From Prostheceraeus crozeri (Eukaryota > Platyhelminthes > Polycladida > Euryleptidae): a stretch of 64,000 nt of DNA. The notes under the pieces are model-generated. The model was not told the DNA's origin, did no database searches, and saw nothing but the letters and a program-made list of their open reading frames with translations. The translations under genes and the position numbers were made by a program. The number at the start of each line of letters is the position of its first letter. Within the stretch, counting starts at the first letter, position 1. The stretch is from the NCBI GenBank assembly GCA_907163375.1, contig CAJQUW010010488.1, positions 17,740 through 81,739 of the forward strand, given 5' to 3'. Below, piece after piece: positions 39,900 through 52,990 of this stretch.

Positions 39900-42800
39900 C
39901 TATGGAAGAAATGAAATGAAATAAATAGACTGTATCTCATGATCAATTCGTTCTGTATTATTACGACAAACACATCATGAATGATGAATTTTGGAAATAT
40001 AGTCACAGAATTAAATATTTTGTTTTTCTGCTTCGGTTTGCTAGAAGTGTGATTAATACGAAATCAACGGCACATCGGGGAACCTATTAAGTGGGCAAAA
40101 AGGAATTCCTTATACCTTGCAGAGATAGGAAAAAAGTCAAGCGTCGCTTTCGGATTAATGTGAGTTCCAGCAAAGTGCTTCGATTGCCAAGACTCCTTCA
40201 GATTCGAAGAATTCAGATCATTGCGCACAAGGTTTCTCCATAATGTCGGCCCTTCCGATCATTATTGAAAAAAGTGGCAGGCGTACTTTTGTGAGCCTGC
40301 CAAAAAGTGGCATTAGTTCATTTGATGATTTCACCATCGTCTTCTCAGCCAGTCCTCACTAAATAGTGCATGACACTGAATCGAATGTTACCAGACGATG
40401 TGTGTTTTGGTGTGTGCGAAGTGATATCACAGCACGCACGCATCTCTCACTAGCTCTGGTGTCCTCTGCTGACAGCTTATTGTTTGTCATTTCCAATAGC
40501 AAGCGATACACGAATTATCCATTCGAGAAGGAGCAATCTGTCTAATTCTGAGATGTGCCATTTCGATATTAAGGTTACACATAACCCTTCTTTTATAATT
40601 GTACAAAACTACTAGCAGGGAAATATTGTTTGCCTTTCCTCCTTAATCACAAGCAATAGTATAGCCAGAAGAAAATCACGGACAATTTTTAATTTATTTT
40701 ATTCCAAACAGTGCATTAAGGCACAATTTGTTTAATTGCGTCAAATATAAACAATTGATTTGGAAGCCATTTGCTTTTAATATGTGTAATTTTCCTAAAC
40801 AGGGACTCCGTAGCATGAAATATTAACTGAATGTAAGACCTAACATATACAGTACGTATATGCATTTGTAATTTCATAAACATGTAAGTGCTACATTTGC
40901 GCGTTCATTTCAACAGTTCACAAGTAACTGTTGCAATAATATGACAATGAATTACATCTGCTACAGTACATGAAATGAATGTGTAGGCCTAAAATCAGAA
41001 TATATTTACAGTAATGTGTATACTACATACAGTGCCTCAATATATGCAATTAACACATGCTACAAATTGTCTCGCCTCGGATGCAACGAACCATTTCTCT
41101 AGGTCCATTGAAGTACGCCATAAGCAGGTTTTACTGTAATTACACATCGTTAAAACCATGCTTGTACACAATATTTTGAAAAATGAACAAAACAAGAACA
41201 CATACCTTGTTTAAAACTGTTATATTGTCCCTTTGAAATACAGCTATTCATAAACTCTATCTAATATAGAGAACTATAACATGCGTTTATTGTGTTTTCT
41301 GTTAATGTGTACTATGTGAGGTAATGAACAATTTCATGAAATTACAATCATCTGAACACAAGACACATGTGAAGATAGTAATTTGTCTTCGAAGTCAATA
41401 TTAATATGTTTTGCACATAAGTAATACTTAAATTACACGTCATTATTTGAAATAACAATCAAAAACAAATTAAAACAAAAGGAACATTAAAACAGACCTT
41501 GTTTTTCAACCCTAATTACGCATATCTGTTTCTGATCACAGAGGAGATCGCTGACAAGTTCCAAAATTTGATTCAAGATGCATCATGTTTTGCAAGCAAG
41601 CCTGGATTTTCGCTAAATCAAATACAAGTACTTCTTTGAGTGTCAAAGATCATGGTTGCCCGATGATGCATATATAGAAACAGAGATTCTCCAAACTATA
41701 CTGCTTTCACAATGCTATCGTAAATATTAAATGATGAAAATGTGCTTCATGTTCAGTTGTTGATGCTGAATAAATGCGAAGCTGAGATATTACTATGATT
41801 TATCATTCATTGCACTATGCATGACTTGGTGACCATAAGTAAAGCACTCTGTTTATAACGTACCACTTTGTAGCATACATGCTTCCAAGGCATACCTGAC
41901 TCAATGTTCGCAAGACTATAAGTGGCATTTACAACGCACTTTTCCACGTAAATCCTGAAATTCATGTCTACTCGCCTTCAGCGAATCACCTCACTACCTA
42001 TCATCTGCATGTAACTAAATCGAATCAAAACATTTTAGTCTGCATACACTTGCTTTTGCACATCAAGCTCCAATTGCATCTTCTGACTTTTTCACTTGTA
42101 ATTGTCGAAATTCACTTCCTCTAGGTCGAAATTCAATTACTCGAAATATAACGGTCACTGGAAACACGAACTATTCGTTTATCGCCCGTCAAGTGGCTCA
42201 GCAGTATCAATCCGATGTATCACCTAGATGCGAGGATCAGTACAGCATCATCTGCACATCTCCTGGATAGCATTACTAATATTCAGATACCACTTCATTT
42301 TTCAACATAATCATCGTGACTATTCGCAGGTCTCTTTTCACCTTCAGAGAAGAAAGTAGTAAAGACGACATTCTATGATCGTTCAGCATTTAATTTAGCC
42401 GTTTGGAAAAAGAAACTTCAAATGTCATCTTTCCATAGACCGCATGGATGAAAATGGGAGGGCATGAGGACATGAACGTAGCAAAACAACATCTTTCATT
42501 CAGCGCTTTCCTTGATGCTCAGCATTTGTACGACCATAGTTGTTTTACTTCACAATCCATCACACATTGCATGATGGGCTTGAATTCGATTATTACGTTA
42601 AAAATTCTACATAAAGACTGTTTGCATTTTCTGAACATGCAAAGTTGGGCTATTTCAAAAATGTAGATCTCAAAAAAATCATTGAACTGTTTTCGAGAAA
42701 ATTCAAATTTTTAATTTTGCAAGTAGTACGGATTTTTTTTAATTTCAAATAGAAGGCTTTCCATGCAAACTGTTCGCATTTCCAGGTATTCTAGCGCTTA

Positions 42801-45800
42801 TTAAGTTGTAAAATGACAAAATTTGTCACAATTTATCAAGTTTTCTTAAAAGAATTTGAATTTTGATGTCAATTAGAAATTTTGAAATAGATTTTGGAAT
42901 TCTTAAATGAAAACCTCTGCCAAATGAAATTCATTCTTTGGTGTTGTGGTGCATGCTCACTCTTCAAGAGTCGATAGTGCATGAATTTTTTTTCATTTAT
43001 CTGGTTGCTTCAGAGGTTAATTTATTACCTTTATCTTAATGAACTAAGTGAAAAACAATACATAGAAGTCAGTCTCAAAATTTCTATGATTAACTATTAA
43101 CTTCACGTGAGCGATCAAACAGCAATAAAATCTATCAATTATTTAACTCACACAAATTATATAATTTGCCAATCCCATGCGAAAAGCTGCATCATTGAAA
43201 AATATTTGGATACAGAAAGTATTGCGGAATCAAGTTTGACATCGAGAATGAATAAATTGATTTCTGAATATTTCGAAATGAAACAAATGGATTTCGAGAC
43301 TAAAATTAATTGCACTGTAAATAAGCAGATGAGACCCCTAGTGATTTGTAGTTATATTGGCATTTGGCGAAAGATTTGTGGAGCACTCTCTTGAAATGTC
43401 TTCATCTTGTAAAATTCTAAATAAATAAAGGTTGGGGAGAACCTTCTATTTGAAATCCAAGAAAAATGATTTCCATTCTAGTTGTAAAATTCAAAATAAA
43501 ATATCTCAATCACTTTTTGATATTTACATTTTTGAGCTACCCTCTGGCAAATATGCTCAAAAATGCAAACAGTCTTTCTGGAGAATTTTTAGTGTGATTA
43601 TCGAATTCAGACCCAGTACTGCTTGAAATGGTGTTGTGGTTCTCCGCACTGTGAGAGCAACTCTCTATACATATCAGCACCAAGAATTCTCTTCCTCTTC
43701 TGATCAGAGAAACGAATCCCTGTTTCTTGTCCATACAGACGATTAGAGGCTCGACATCACGAACCTGCACATTTCCTACAACTACTGAGAAAATGCATGA
43801 GCGCGTACGTAGGTGATGAGGAGGTGTACCAATACATCGTCATCCATATTCTGTCATTAGAGTTGACAGAAGTTGTGACATGCTTCAAACAATGCAAAAT
43901 TGCATTGCATACATCTAAAATTCACTAGATTGAGACGAAAGATCACTGAACATTTAAACGACAGGACTGACCCTTGCATTTTCTTTTGAACTATTGGCGA
44001 CATTCTAATTTAGAACTGAAATCATAAATGTTGATAGTCGCTAAATGCATCATCACTCATCAGGCTGGTGTTTTAGAGGGTAATAATTGCCGGTAATTAT
44101 ATTACGGTTATGGTTACCGGCAATTATTGCCCAAGCACCATAGGCAATTATTATCGGTAATTTTTGAAGTTTCAATTTGATTTCAACACAAAATTTTCTA
44201 TCTATACCATCGATTTTCCCTAAGCTCATTTGCATTCAGGATAGCAGCTTCGTTATTGTTATTTTCTCTGGAGCTTGATATTACTTGTTAGTTTGATATC
44301 GTCTTTTAAAATCCTGTTAACGTTGAAAATGACTGGCATCAATTGAAAAATTGTTGTATCGCCAACTCATTATCATTTATCTTTATTGAATCAATTTATG
44401 TTCATTCCGTCTGTGAATGATTGAAACATATACATCAATCTTACTATAACAATGCTCAAAATGGAGTGATGTGACAGAGGGCGAGTCTACTCATGGAGTC
44501 TTCTATCCTAGGAAATTCTATCTAGAAAAGCAGTATCTGACAGTGGTCATTATTTACACTTCCAAAGTTGCTACAATAACGGCTTTTCGCTATTCAACCG
44601 ACAATAGATGATGATTCTCAATATGAAAGTCTTCAATTAACGGAATATTCCATTGAAACGATTTTTTCTGCAGGATAGCCCGAAATTCCCATAGTCAATT
44701 TGCAGCAATTTTAAATACCACAGTTTCGCTAATAGTGATCATCTTAGTTAAATATGCAAGTTTTAGAAAGTCAAACAACTACTATCATGCTAGAGCCAGC
44801 ACTCACTATCTTGATTCTAATACCAATATAGGAATGTAAAATTGATTCCTTGGTACAAATCACAACATTTGTTGGTGATGGACTTCCTGCCCCTACTGCT
44901 GAATTTGACACTCAGCGAAAGATGACTGCAGTAGCACTAGCAGCAATTCAGGAGACTTCATTCTGCAGCTGATTTTTGCGGCAATTTGCTTCTTCAACCT
45001 TTATAACCGATAGAGAAGATAATAATCAAAAGCGTCTGATTATGCTAGAATGATTAATGATTATGCGAAGAGAAATGTCAAATGATGTTGGACCTTTGTT
45101 TCCTATGTTGCAATATGATTCATTAAGTTCTATTGATTGAAATGGATTCAGACTAACATAGACATACATGTAGCGTTGATATTAAGTACATGCATTTTTA
45201 CCATCAAAATTACTATACTTTTGTTAATGAAACGTTTTGAAGGATTCTGTGGAAAGTTAGCATATTCTAACAAGAGAGAGAGAGAGAGAAAATAACCTAT
45301 GTCAGATCAAATCGTGTTGTGTCTGCAAAACATTGACATTGAGGATAAACGAGACTGTCTGACCTAATCTCACCTCTGGCTTAGTCATTTCCGCATGTCA
45401 TGAAGGTGCACTAACAAGCACAAACGAGCAAATACATGTAATTATTTTTTAACAATGTAGTACATGTAGATGAAAAAAAATACATAAAAATGCATTAAGT
45501 GTGGGATAAGTCGGTGAAAAGATTGAAAATACCGACACTAATGCAGATACATGTAATTGTTCACAGATTCCGCCAATTGGTGACCGGCTTAACGATTTTG
45601 AAATTCCTACACGAGCAGTCTCCTAAAAAGTCAGATGAATATGATCTATGCTGCGTGTCTTCGTTTCCAGAAGTTTGAATACAGGCCAACATTTTCTACA
45701 TTTCGTGCAAATAAAGAAAGGAAATTAAAAATCAGAACAGGCTTTGGTTAAAAAATAATGGACACTACTTATATGCCAAGCAATATGCCTTACTTCCTCT

Positions 45801-46230
45801 AACACCTGAACAATACTTTTATACAATAAAACATCATTTTGATGATTCTTAGATCCTAATTCCAATTCAATTTCGTGGATTTTATCGATAATTCTTTGAA
45901 GTATTGCAACCCTATCAGTTTTCGAATTGGTATTTCAGATTTACCTGTATAAATGCTTGTGAAAGATAATTTGTCAATTTCATTTGTAGTGCCGTAGTAA
46001 TTTTGAATGCTGATAGTACGGATCATTGAGATCTCGGACAAAATGAGCAGGCCTATAAGACTCCTATGAAATAGCGGAAACTGTTCCATTTGTAACACTT
46101 TTGTTTTAAATCACAAAAATTAGAATAATCATTGACTCTGATAAATTACGGCAAATTTACGAGACTGCATCAGGTAGGTAGATTTCAGGTAGAAATTCAA
46201 CTGACAGCAGCATCAGCTTCATGAACTCAC
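39900..46230. other. 6.3-kb intron of the CLCN7-like gene
   Basis: No other gene was recognised. It contains an inverted repeat at 44079-44131 (AATTGCCGGTAA core) and a (GA)n run at 45273-45290. Confidence 0.6.
44079..44131. repeat. 18-bp inverted repeat
   Basis: GGTAATAATTGCCGGTAA (44079-44096) is inverse to 44114-44131 with one mismatch. A third related unit lies at about 44143-44160. Confidence 0.65.
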
Positions 46231-46320
46231 ATTGTAGGCTGAATACGGAGCTGGATTCATATACGGCTGCAGATTGACGTACATCTCCAACTCATCTTCT
46301 GATAAGTCATTAGCTATTTC
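46231..46320 (-). CDS. CLCN7: CLCN7-like exchanger, 30-codon exon
   Basis: Borders CTCCTAG|GAA and AAT|GTGAGT, both phase 0. The exon encodes EMYVNLQPYMNPAPYSAYN, matching the linker before the second CBS domain (the MNPxPY motif of CLC-7 proteins). Confidence 0.85.
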
Positions 46321-46378
46321 CTAGGAGAGAAAAAAATTGATAGATGTCAGCAGTACGGTCAGAATCCAATTCCCTTAC

Positions 46379-46477
46379 TTCTATGGACGGATATCTTGGA
46401 TAAACTCTTCGGAAATCATCCATTGTCAGCATCGTTTTGGAATAATGGGCAGGAGATCCAGGACTCGGCTTGAATAC
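46379..46477 (-). CDS. CLCN7: CLCN7-like exchanger, 33-codon exon
   Basis: Borders CCTTTCAG|GTA and GAA|GTAAGG, phase 0. The exon encodes DDFRRVYPRYPSIE, the conserved FR-x2-YPR-x-P stretch between the CBS domains of CLC-7. Confidence 0.85.
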
Positions 46478-46535
46478 CTGAAAGGCAGAGAAATGTGGCT
46501 AGCTCTCAGTTTTTTATTGTTCAAAGTTGACTTAC

Positions 46536-46685
46536 TTTATGAGACAAAATAACGATGAGCTGTTGGCGCGTGATAAGTCCTCTCAATGTACCGAAACTGC
46601 CGCCTGTCCGATTGTTTCTGGATCCTGTGATAACTGGGAAACCATCATGAGTCTGATTCTTTAATACTGTTACGATTTGGCCGAC
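46536..46685 (-). CDS. CLCN7: CLCN7-like exchanger, 50-codon exon (first CBS domain)
   Basis: Borders AATTCACAG|GTC and AAA|GTAAGT, phase 0. The exon encodes VGQIVTVLKNQTHDGFPVI and LRGLITRQQLIVILSHK, the first CBS domain. A Gly/Asn-rich insert (GSRNNRTGGSFG) lies between. Confidence 0.87.
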
Positions 46686-47135
46686 CTGTGAATTGAAAAA
46701 CAATTAAATCAATTACAAAGTGATTTGTTCCTTTTACATCTATTTATTTATGTGGCACACTCCGGTTACCCGACCGGTCAACAGATATCGATATTTGCTA
46801 TCTCGATTCCAACATTGATTTTTATAAACTAATACTCATAATATTTATTAGTAGACTGCACACAATGTATTATTACCCATAGAAAATCAAATTCAATTAT
46901 TAATTATCAGCTGCTCTGGTGTAGGTCGTGACGATAAGATGTTGAGTGACGTCAGTGGGTAAATCCAATTTATTCCACAACATTTCTGTCTTTTCAACTT
47001 TGGGTCTCAGATTTCCGTGAAAATTTGCATATATACTCATTTTTTTACACTGAACACGAAAATCTTAGCGGCGACCACACCAAATAAAAACTTTCCATAG
47101 AAATCTAGCACTTTTAAAAAGTCATTTTTTCTACA

Positions 47136-47933
47136 TCTCGGTCAGAGGACAAATTGATGTCGGTCAGATAGATGTCGAATAGGAAACTCTTCGGCTTCTG
47201 CATTTGGGTTGCTGATGAAACTGGGAACTTAGGATGAATGCTTGCATGCGGAAAGCGAAGTGACCAAAATGAAACGTGTAACATATAATGTCCGTTGACC
47301 GTGACCTACCTTGTCCTCTGACCGAGATTTTTAAGGTCTCGGTCAGAGGACAAATTGATGTCGAACAGGAAACTCTTCGGTTTCAGCATTTGGGTTCATG
47401 AGATTGCGGAACTTAGGACGAATACTTGAACGCGTAAAACGAAGTGATCTAAATGCAATTGCATACATTATCATGTCTTTAGACCGAGACCCTTGTACTC
47501 TGACCGAGATCTTCAATTTCAACGTTGTCCTCTGACCGAGATTTTTTAGGGTCTCGGTCAGAGGACATTTTCGCGGTTTTTGGAGATTTTGAGAGGGTTA
47601 ATTGATATAAATAAAAAAATTCTTTTGCATAGATGTTAAGAGCATGGATCCCTCCTATGTTGTGAAATTTCATCGATTCCTGACAAAATTTCTGGTTTCA
47701 GCATCCATATGAAATTTTTGGGAATATTCGAATTCTTGGTCGAAAAAACGGATAAAAATATTTTTAAATCAATATTGCTCACTTGTAACGGCATCAAACT
47801 GAATTTTCTTTACGGATTTATAAACTAGCACACTAGAGGATTCGTTTGGTGCAAAACGTTTAATGGAAGAATCAATATTCTTCGAGAAAAGGTACCTCGG
47901 TCAGAGGACAGAAAACGTCTCGGTCAGAGGACA
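47136..47933. repeat. Eight copies of TCTCGGTCAGAGGACA in both orientations
   Basis: Plus-strand copies: 47136, 47337, 47552, 47895 (one change) and 47918. Inverse copies: 47312, 47494 (one change) and 47526. Copies at 47136/47312 and 47337/47494 bound two related units of 192 and 173 bp, head to tail, so this looks like a tandem MITE or satellite with 16-bp inverted ends. It lies in a CLCN7 intron. Confidence 0.8.
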
Positions 47934-49883
47934 TTTTTTCATTGGACAATGGAAACCCAGTAAAAATTCAATGATTAATATTGATTATAACATTTAAAAT
48001 TAGACTGTCTTAAAGAGCTGATCTTCTTTCAGATGATATAAATATTAGTGGGTGTATTTGAATGTAGCTGATCGAAAATCCGTGTTGAAGTGAGAGTACT
48101 GCAACTTTGGACATGCCTTTTTGGTCTTTTTTCGGCAAAAAACGGCAACTAGTGAAGAAGGTCTTGGCTTTGTGACTTTTTAAAAACCATGCCATAATAG
48201 ATGAGATCTTTACGGTTCGATTAAAAAAAACTATTGAAATCGGTTCATAAATATGGATTTTACAAATCAAAGACACATTTTCGTCAAATGTTGTGGAATA
48301 AATTGGATTTACCCCAGTATCTCACGATGCAAATTCATGATATTATTTCTACACATGTTAACATAACACATTATCAGGTGTAAACACAAGCTGCTGTAAA
48401 CACTTTAAGCGTACAGGAACAAATGTAACCCGAAAGTAAACTTACAGCTGCGAGCGAAGAAATTAAATTGAAGACTACAATCAACGCGAATGGAGAACAC
48501 TTTGTGCTCCTTGCGACGAGAAGCCAATCAAGCATTAAACTAAAAGAAAGTTTAACCATGAGAGATGCAACTCCTGGCGCAGTCCGCTTCTGAATTGGAA
48601 GCACAATCATCTTGGTTGATAGATTATTCTAAGATGTGCCTTTACACTTAAATTAGTGGCATGTGTTATTTCTAAAAACAGCATGTGATCATACCATGTC
48701 CATTGTGAGGAATTCAGAAATTTCTTTTGCCTGTGCCTATTAGATGCTGCACGCAGATGCTGCATCTGCTTTGCTGTATAACTTGGACAGCTTCTTTTTG
48801 TTAATCAAGACATAGTTTCACATTATTTTTGTTAATCAAAATATAAATATGTTATCGACATGAGCAACAAGCATTGCTTGTTATTTGACAACTTAGATTT
48901 CAGTCACTGATTCACTTTCCCACTAATTTCTGAATTCTATTCTCATCAATTCTACAGACAAATGACATGTTCACATCTACATGTATATGAATTGAAGATC
49001 ATTGTAGATAACAACAAAAAAGTCCTATAATATAAACGGATATCGTGGTCCATGTCTTAACTGTGTATTTTGGAGTTTAACTGCATTTTTCAAAACCATT
49101 TCGGTCGTTTCACTCAATTTAGAATCCCACGATTCGCTCAATTTCAAAAACCGATTTCTTAAAATGTCCTCTATCAGACATTCATCTATTTTGTACAATG
49201 CTGTCATTCATAGAGAGCAATGCAATGTACAAAAGTCGACTGAGAATTGGTCTATCAACATTAAAGCACAGTAGCTAATTGTATAGTTCTGTCTATTACT
49301 TGAATCATCAACTGATCGGCATCGTGAGCAAATAACCAGTGACATTTTCATAAATTACACAGTCACAGCGACAATGAAGAGGTCATCAGTGTCTATCATA
49401 TCATTGTCTTTCACAAGGCTGCTCTCAAAGTCGTTGTCTGACGGTGAACATGTTCATGAAGAGTAATGGCAAAACTCAGACAGACATTCATGCGAAGTTC
49501 AGCTTTCAGTCACTTTCGAAACACTTAACTGACTAAAGAATGCATAAGGAAGATTCGGTATTACCAACGATGTATCATTATTACAATGAAATAGGGTTTT
49601 TTTGGTCGGGGAAAAATATTCGAACAAATAAGCTTAAGATTCTCATTATTATTTTATTCGACGAATATTTCTTTCCGAAAATGAACGAAAAATGCGCTTG
49701 AAAGTCATGCATCATTTTAAAGCACAGTATAAGAAGAACATGATCCAATCATAAAAAATATACATAGGAGCTTAAGGAATTTCTTCGCCAAAAGCAATGT
49801 GTGTAGTAAGTTCACTCTCCTCATCAGTCGATGTACTCAATCATATAAAAGAGAATTTGCTAGTTTTAAATTGACTGGTAACC

Positions 49884-50066
49884 GCCTTGTCACTTTGGAA
49901 AACTCTTCAGATCTTTGAAGGTTATACCGCCACAAGCATTGAGGCGGAAAGAGTGCTTTCGGCTGCAGGTCTTTTTGTCATGAAGCTCTGCAGCTGTCTC
50001 AACGATTACGCGATCGACGATCTTTGCTTTCTTCGCCGATACTTCCTCAGAAACAAGAACAATTGA
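49884..50066 (+). pseudogene. hAT transposase dimerisation-domain fragment
   Basis: Sixty codons in frame to a TGA encode SIEAERVLSAAGLFVMKLCS, then NDYAIDDLCFLRRYF, the typical hAT C-terminus. No ends or other parts were found near it. Confidence 0.7.
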
Positions 50067-50864
50067 CATTGAATGACAGTTGCTACTTATTAATATGTAC
50101 ATGCCCAAACCATCGCATGACAACCATTACTGTTAGTATGCGATCATTGCCCATCTTTCTAATTTCCCTGCTGATGAATAAACCCTATTGTTTGTTATTT
50201 GCTGTTTTTGACGGCTCACATAAGAGTGACATAACTAGATAGAAAAGTCGAATAATATTCGATCATAGATATTTCATTCGTTAATTCGAAAAGAAAAAGA
50301 TCATTATTTTCATGTCCACATAACTGCATTCAATAATGCAATATTCAGTACGTGCCTTTGATATAATGTCTTAAGCAGCAATTCATTATTTTGATGATAA
50401 TATATCCTAACAAATATATAATAAACAGACAAGAACCCACGCCCACTTGATTTATTTATACATGTATATTCTTAGAGGGCAGTAGCTTAGAACCTGAAAT
50501 CTGTGAAATTGTAGCCCTCCGCGTACAAAGGCCACTTTTTTGCGTGACTGGTGATTCCACACAACTTTGTCAATAGGGAATCATATCACAATTATTGTTC
50601 TAAACTAGCAAATTCTTTATCCTGTCCAATCACGTACCGGTAATTGACTATCATTTCATAAGACAATGAATTCTGATGCACAAAAGTTAACACCTGACTA
50701 CTGGAGTTATATGTAGAACATCAGACAGCGGGGATGAAATGGTTGAATCTGCAGACAGCCACGTTAATCGTGCTGATTTTGAGTTGAATTTGCTTTTCAC
50801 CTGTGGAACCTGATTAAATTTCCTAGACCTAGTAGCTGAATTAGCTTTCATCACCAGAAATATC

Positions 50865-51679
50865 TTGCATGCGAAACAACTTCATTACCATTTTCACTGG
50901 ACCCCATTGTCGGATGACGAATTCTTCAGCTTTGACGGTCTCTCCGTGAAGGAAGTACATGAGTTTCGCTATTTGAGTGATGTGCTTAGATTCGATGCAG
51001 AGGCAGCGAAGGCGGTAGTGTTCAGATTTTCGGCATGGTTGAAATGGAGAGATCTTAGCAGCCTGCTATGCAATCAAGATATCCTAATAAAATGTAGAGT
51101 TCAAGTGTACGCGAATGCGATCAGTACTGCTATACGGAGCGGAAACATGGCCATTGACTTAGTAACAAAGAAGCCGGTTTGAAGTGTGTGATCAGAAGAT
51201 GCTGCGCTACATGTTGAGGACAAAATGGCGAGACCAGGTCGCCAATGAAGAGGTGATGAGAATGTGCGGACTGACACACCTGAAGAACTGAATTCGACAG
51301 AGGCTTCGATAGCTTGGTTATGACAGTAGAGCGGAAGAAATGTTCACCGGGAGAGTGGAATCCATGAAGTTGGAGGGAAAGTGTCCAATTGGAAGACCAG
51401 GGATCGCAATTCACCCAAGAAAAAAACGGAAGAATCGGGGTTTGTATGCATAAATTTGAAATATTTACATTAGAATATTTCGTTAAAAAAACGAAAAAGA
51501 TGAAAAAACGGAAAATTGCGATCCCTGGACAGTACGTAGCAGCGTTCAAGAAGACCTGGATGCCTTTAACATCAGCGAACATCTTGCCCAAGATCGGGAC
51601 CAATGAAAACAAGCCATCAAACTTCGTCCAACAAGCGATGGGACCAGAAGGACGTGAAGCGAGAAGTGAAGCTAAGTGA
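50865..51679 (+). pseudogene. LINE reverse-transcriptase C-terminal remnant
   Basis: The frame reads VHEFRYLSDVLRFDAEAAKA, then WRDLSSLLCNQDILIKCRVQVYAN, the region after the reverse-transcriptase palm of a common animal LINE. A shifted continuation follows (MLRYMLRTKWRDQVANEEVM, about 51200-51270). It is old: several stops and frame changes, and a 132-bp palindromic element inserted at 51397. Confidence 0.65.
51397..51528. mobile_element. 132-bp palindromic insert
   Basis: CCAGGGATCGCAATT (51397-51411) is the exact inverse of AATTGCGATCCCTGG (51514-51528). The inner sequence is A-rich. It lies within the LINE remnant; a target duplication is not clear. Confidence 0.65.
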
Positions 51680-51966
51680 CTGACTAGAGCCCATTATTTT
51701 CACAAATCAGGAGTCGTTTTACTGGGTAGAAGTACCATTTACAGTCATTAGAACATAAAAATATTTGCAATACTCCTATCTGTTATTGAATCGTATGTCT
51801 CAGGATAAATATCTTGTATTTGAAAGATTCTGTGTTATTTCCTAACATAGTCGGACATAGTGGTTTGGTTTATCTTCAATGTACTTCAATTAGATCGCAA
51901 TGACTCATTAAAGGCATAATACTTCTCTAAATTAACCACAAATCGTATTATTTGAAATGAACCTAC

Positions 51967-52358
51967 CTGTTCGATGACGCGGAATGTGGTGACGGGATGT
52001 GACATAACTTCTCGCGCAGTAATTGTGGCCGCAAGACTCGGAGGCTCCCATGGAAGCAAAGGTACATTGGACATATGGATATGCATATCGTAGATACCTT
52101 CATTGAAGATATCACCGATGAATTTGGCAAGCATGAGGACGATCATGACAGGTAAACCGACTGAGATATTACCCGTGGCTTCCATTATGATGACCGTAAG
52201 TGAAATCGTCATCCTCACGACACCACCCAGCTGGCATGCTGCTCCAATCAACGCGTATTGGCCAACACTGGACGCAGGGATCCAATCCAAGGTATGAAGA
52301 CAAAGCCCGAAAGCCCGACCCCAAGCAGCGCCAATCAGCAGGAGAGGAATAAACAAAC
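51967..52358 (-). CDS. CLCN7: CLCN7-like exchanger, membrane-domain exon, 130 codons
   Basis: Borders AATTTTCCAG|GT (phase 1) and CAG|GTAGGT (phase 0). The exon encodes LFIPLLLIGAAWGRAFG, VGQYALIGAACQLGGVVRMT and LTVIIMEATGN, the last helices of the CLC membrane domain with the GxFxP chloride-binding motif (part G-x-FIP). It then runs into the cytosolic linker (GIYDMHIHMSNVPLLPWEPP). Upstream exons (for example those with GSGIP and GKEGP) were not found up to 64000. Confidence 0.9.
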
Positions 52359-52479
52359 CTGGAAAATTGCAGGAGACATAGAGGAAAATTCCAATGTAGA
52401 ATTTAATCATTCCTTTTTCTTTTACTCATTCCAATCCCACCCAAGGCATGAAGCCACGCTAGAAGTTAGGGGTGGGTAG

Positions 52480-52650
52480 CCTTCACACACTCGCACCTCT
52501 CACCAGGTTAGGGTTAGTACGATCCAGTGAGGGCGGTGGTACCTTCCGAGGCGGACAGACTCGAACCCTGGACTCTTTGCACTTCCCTACCAAAGCGTAG
52601 CCATTACCAGCTATCCTACCACCTATTCCTACATGTTCCCAACATATTCC
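52480..52650 (-). mobile_element. tRNA-derived SINE, minus strand
   Basis: Minus strand: a box-A-like TAGCTGGTAATGG and a box B, GGGTTCGAGTC, spaced as in tRNA genes, followed by a non-tRNA body. It does not fold as a full tRNA. Ends approximate. Confidence 0.5.
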
Positions 52651-52689
52651 ATCTGCTTCATGCATGGCTCTTATGGATTTCTTGAATTG

Positions 52690-52990
52690 CATTTGTCTCC
52701 GTGGCACAGCGATTAAGTCCTTGGCCTAGTGATTTTTCAGTCCAGTGGTCGAGACCCGTTACGTGATATTGGAAGTCGGCTAAAACATCACAACACTGGC
52801 GATAAAAGTCTGACTGTCAGCACCGTGACCGTCCAAACCCCCAGTATGGAGGAATAGTGACATTAAACCGACATTTTTCTTGAATGACTGACAGACCTAT
52901 GTGAAGACTCCATTTGCCGATGTAAACAGATAAGGTTAATACTATTCACATTGATCGCTTGTGTACGTGATTAAAGAACGTTGAAGCTAC
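52690..52990 (+). mobile_element. tRNA-derived SINE, plus strand
   Basis: Box-A-like TGGCACAGCGATTAAG and box-B-like TGGTCGAGACCC stand in the tRNA-like head, followed by a conserved-looking body (CCCCCAGTATGGAGGAATAG) and the tail GATTAAAGAACG. Ends approximate. Confidence 0.6.

Noticed and set aside
52480..52990. tRNA genes
   Set aside because: Box A and B are present, but the arms do not pair as a full tRNA and SINE-like bodies follow.
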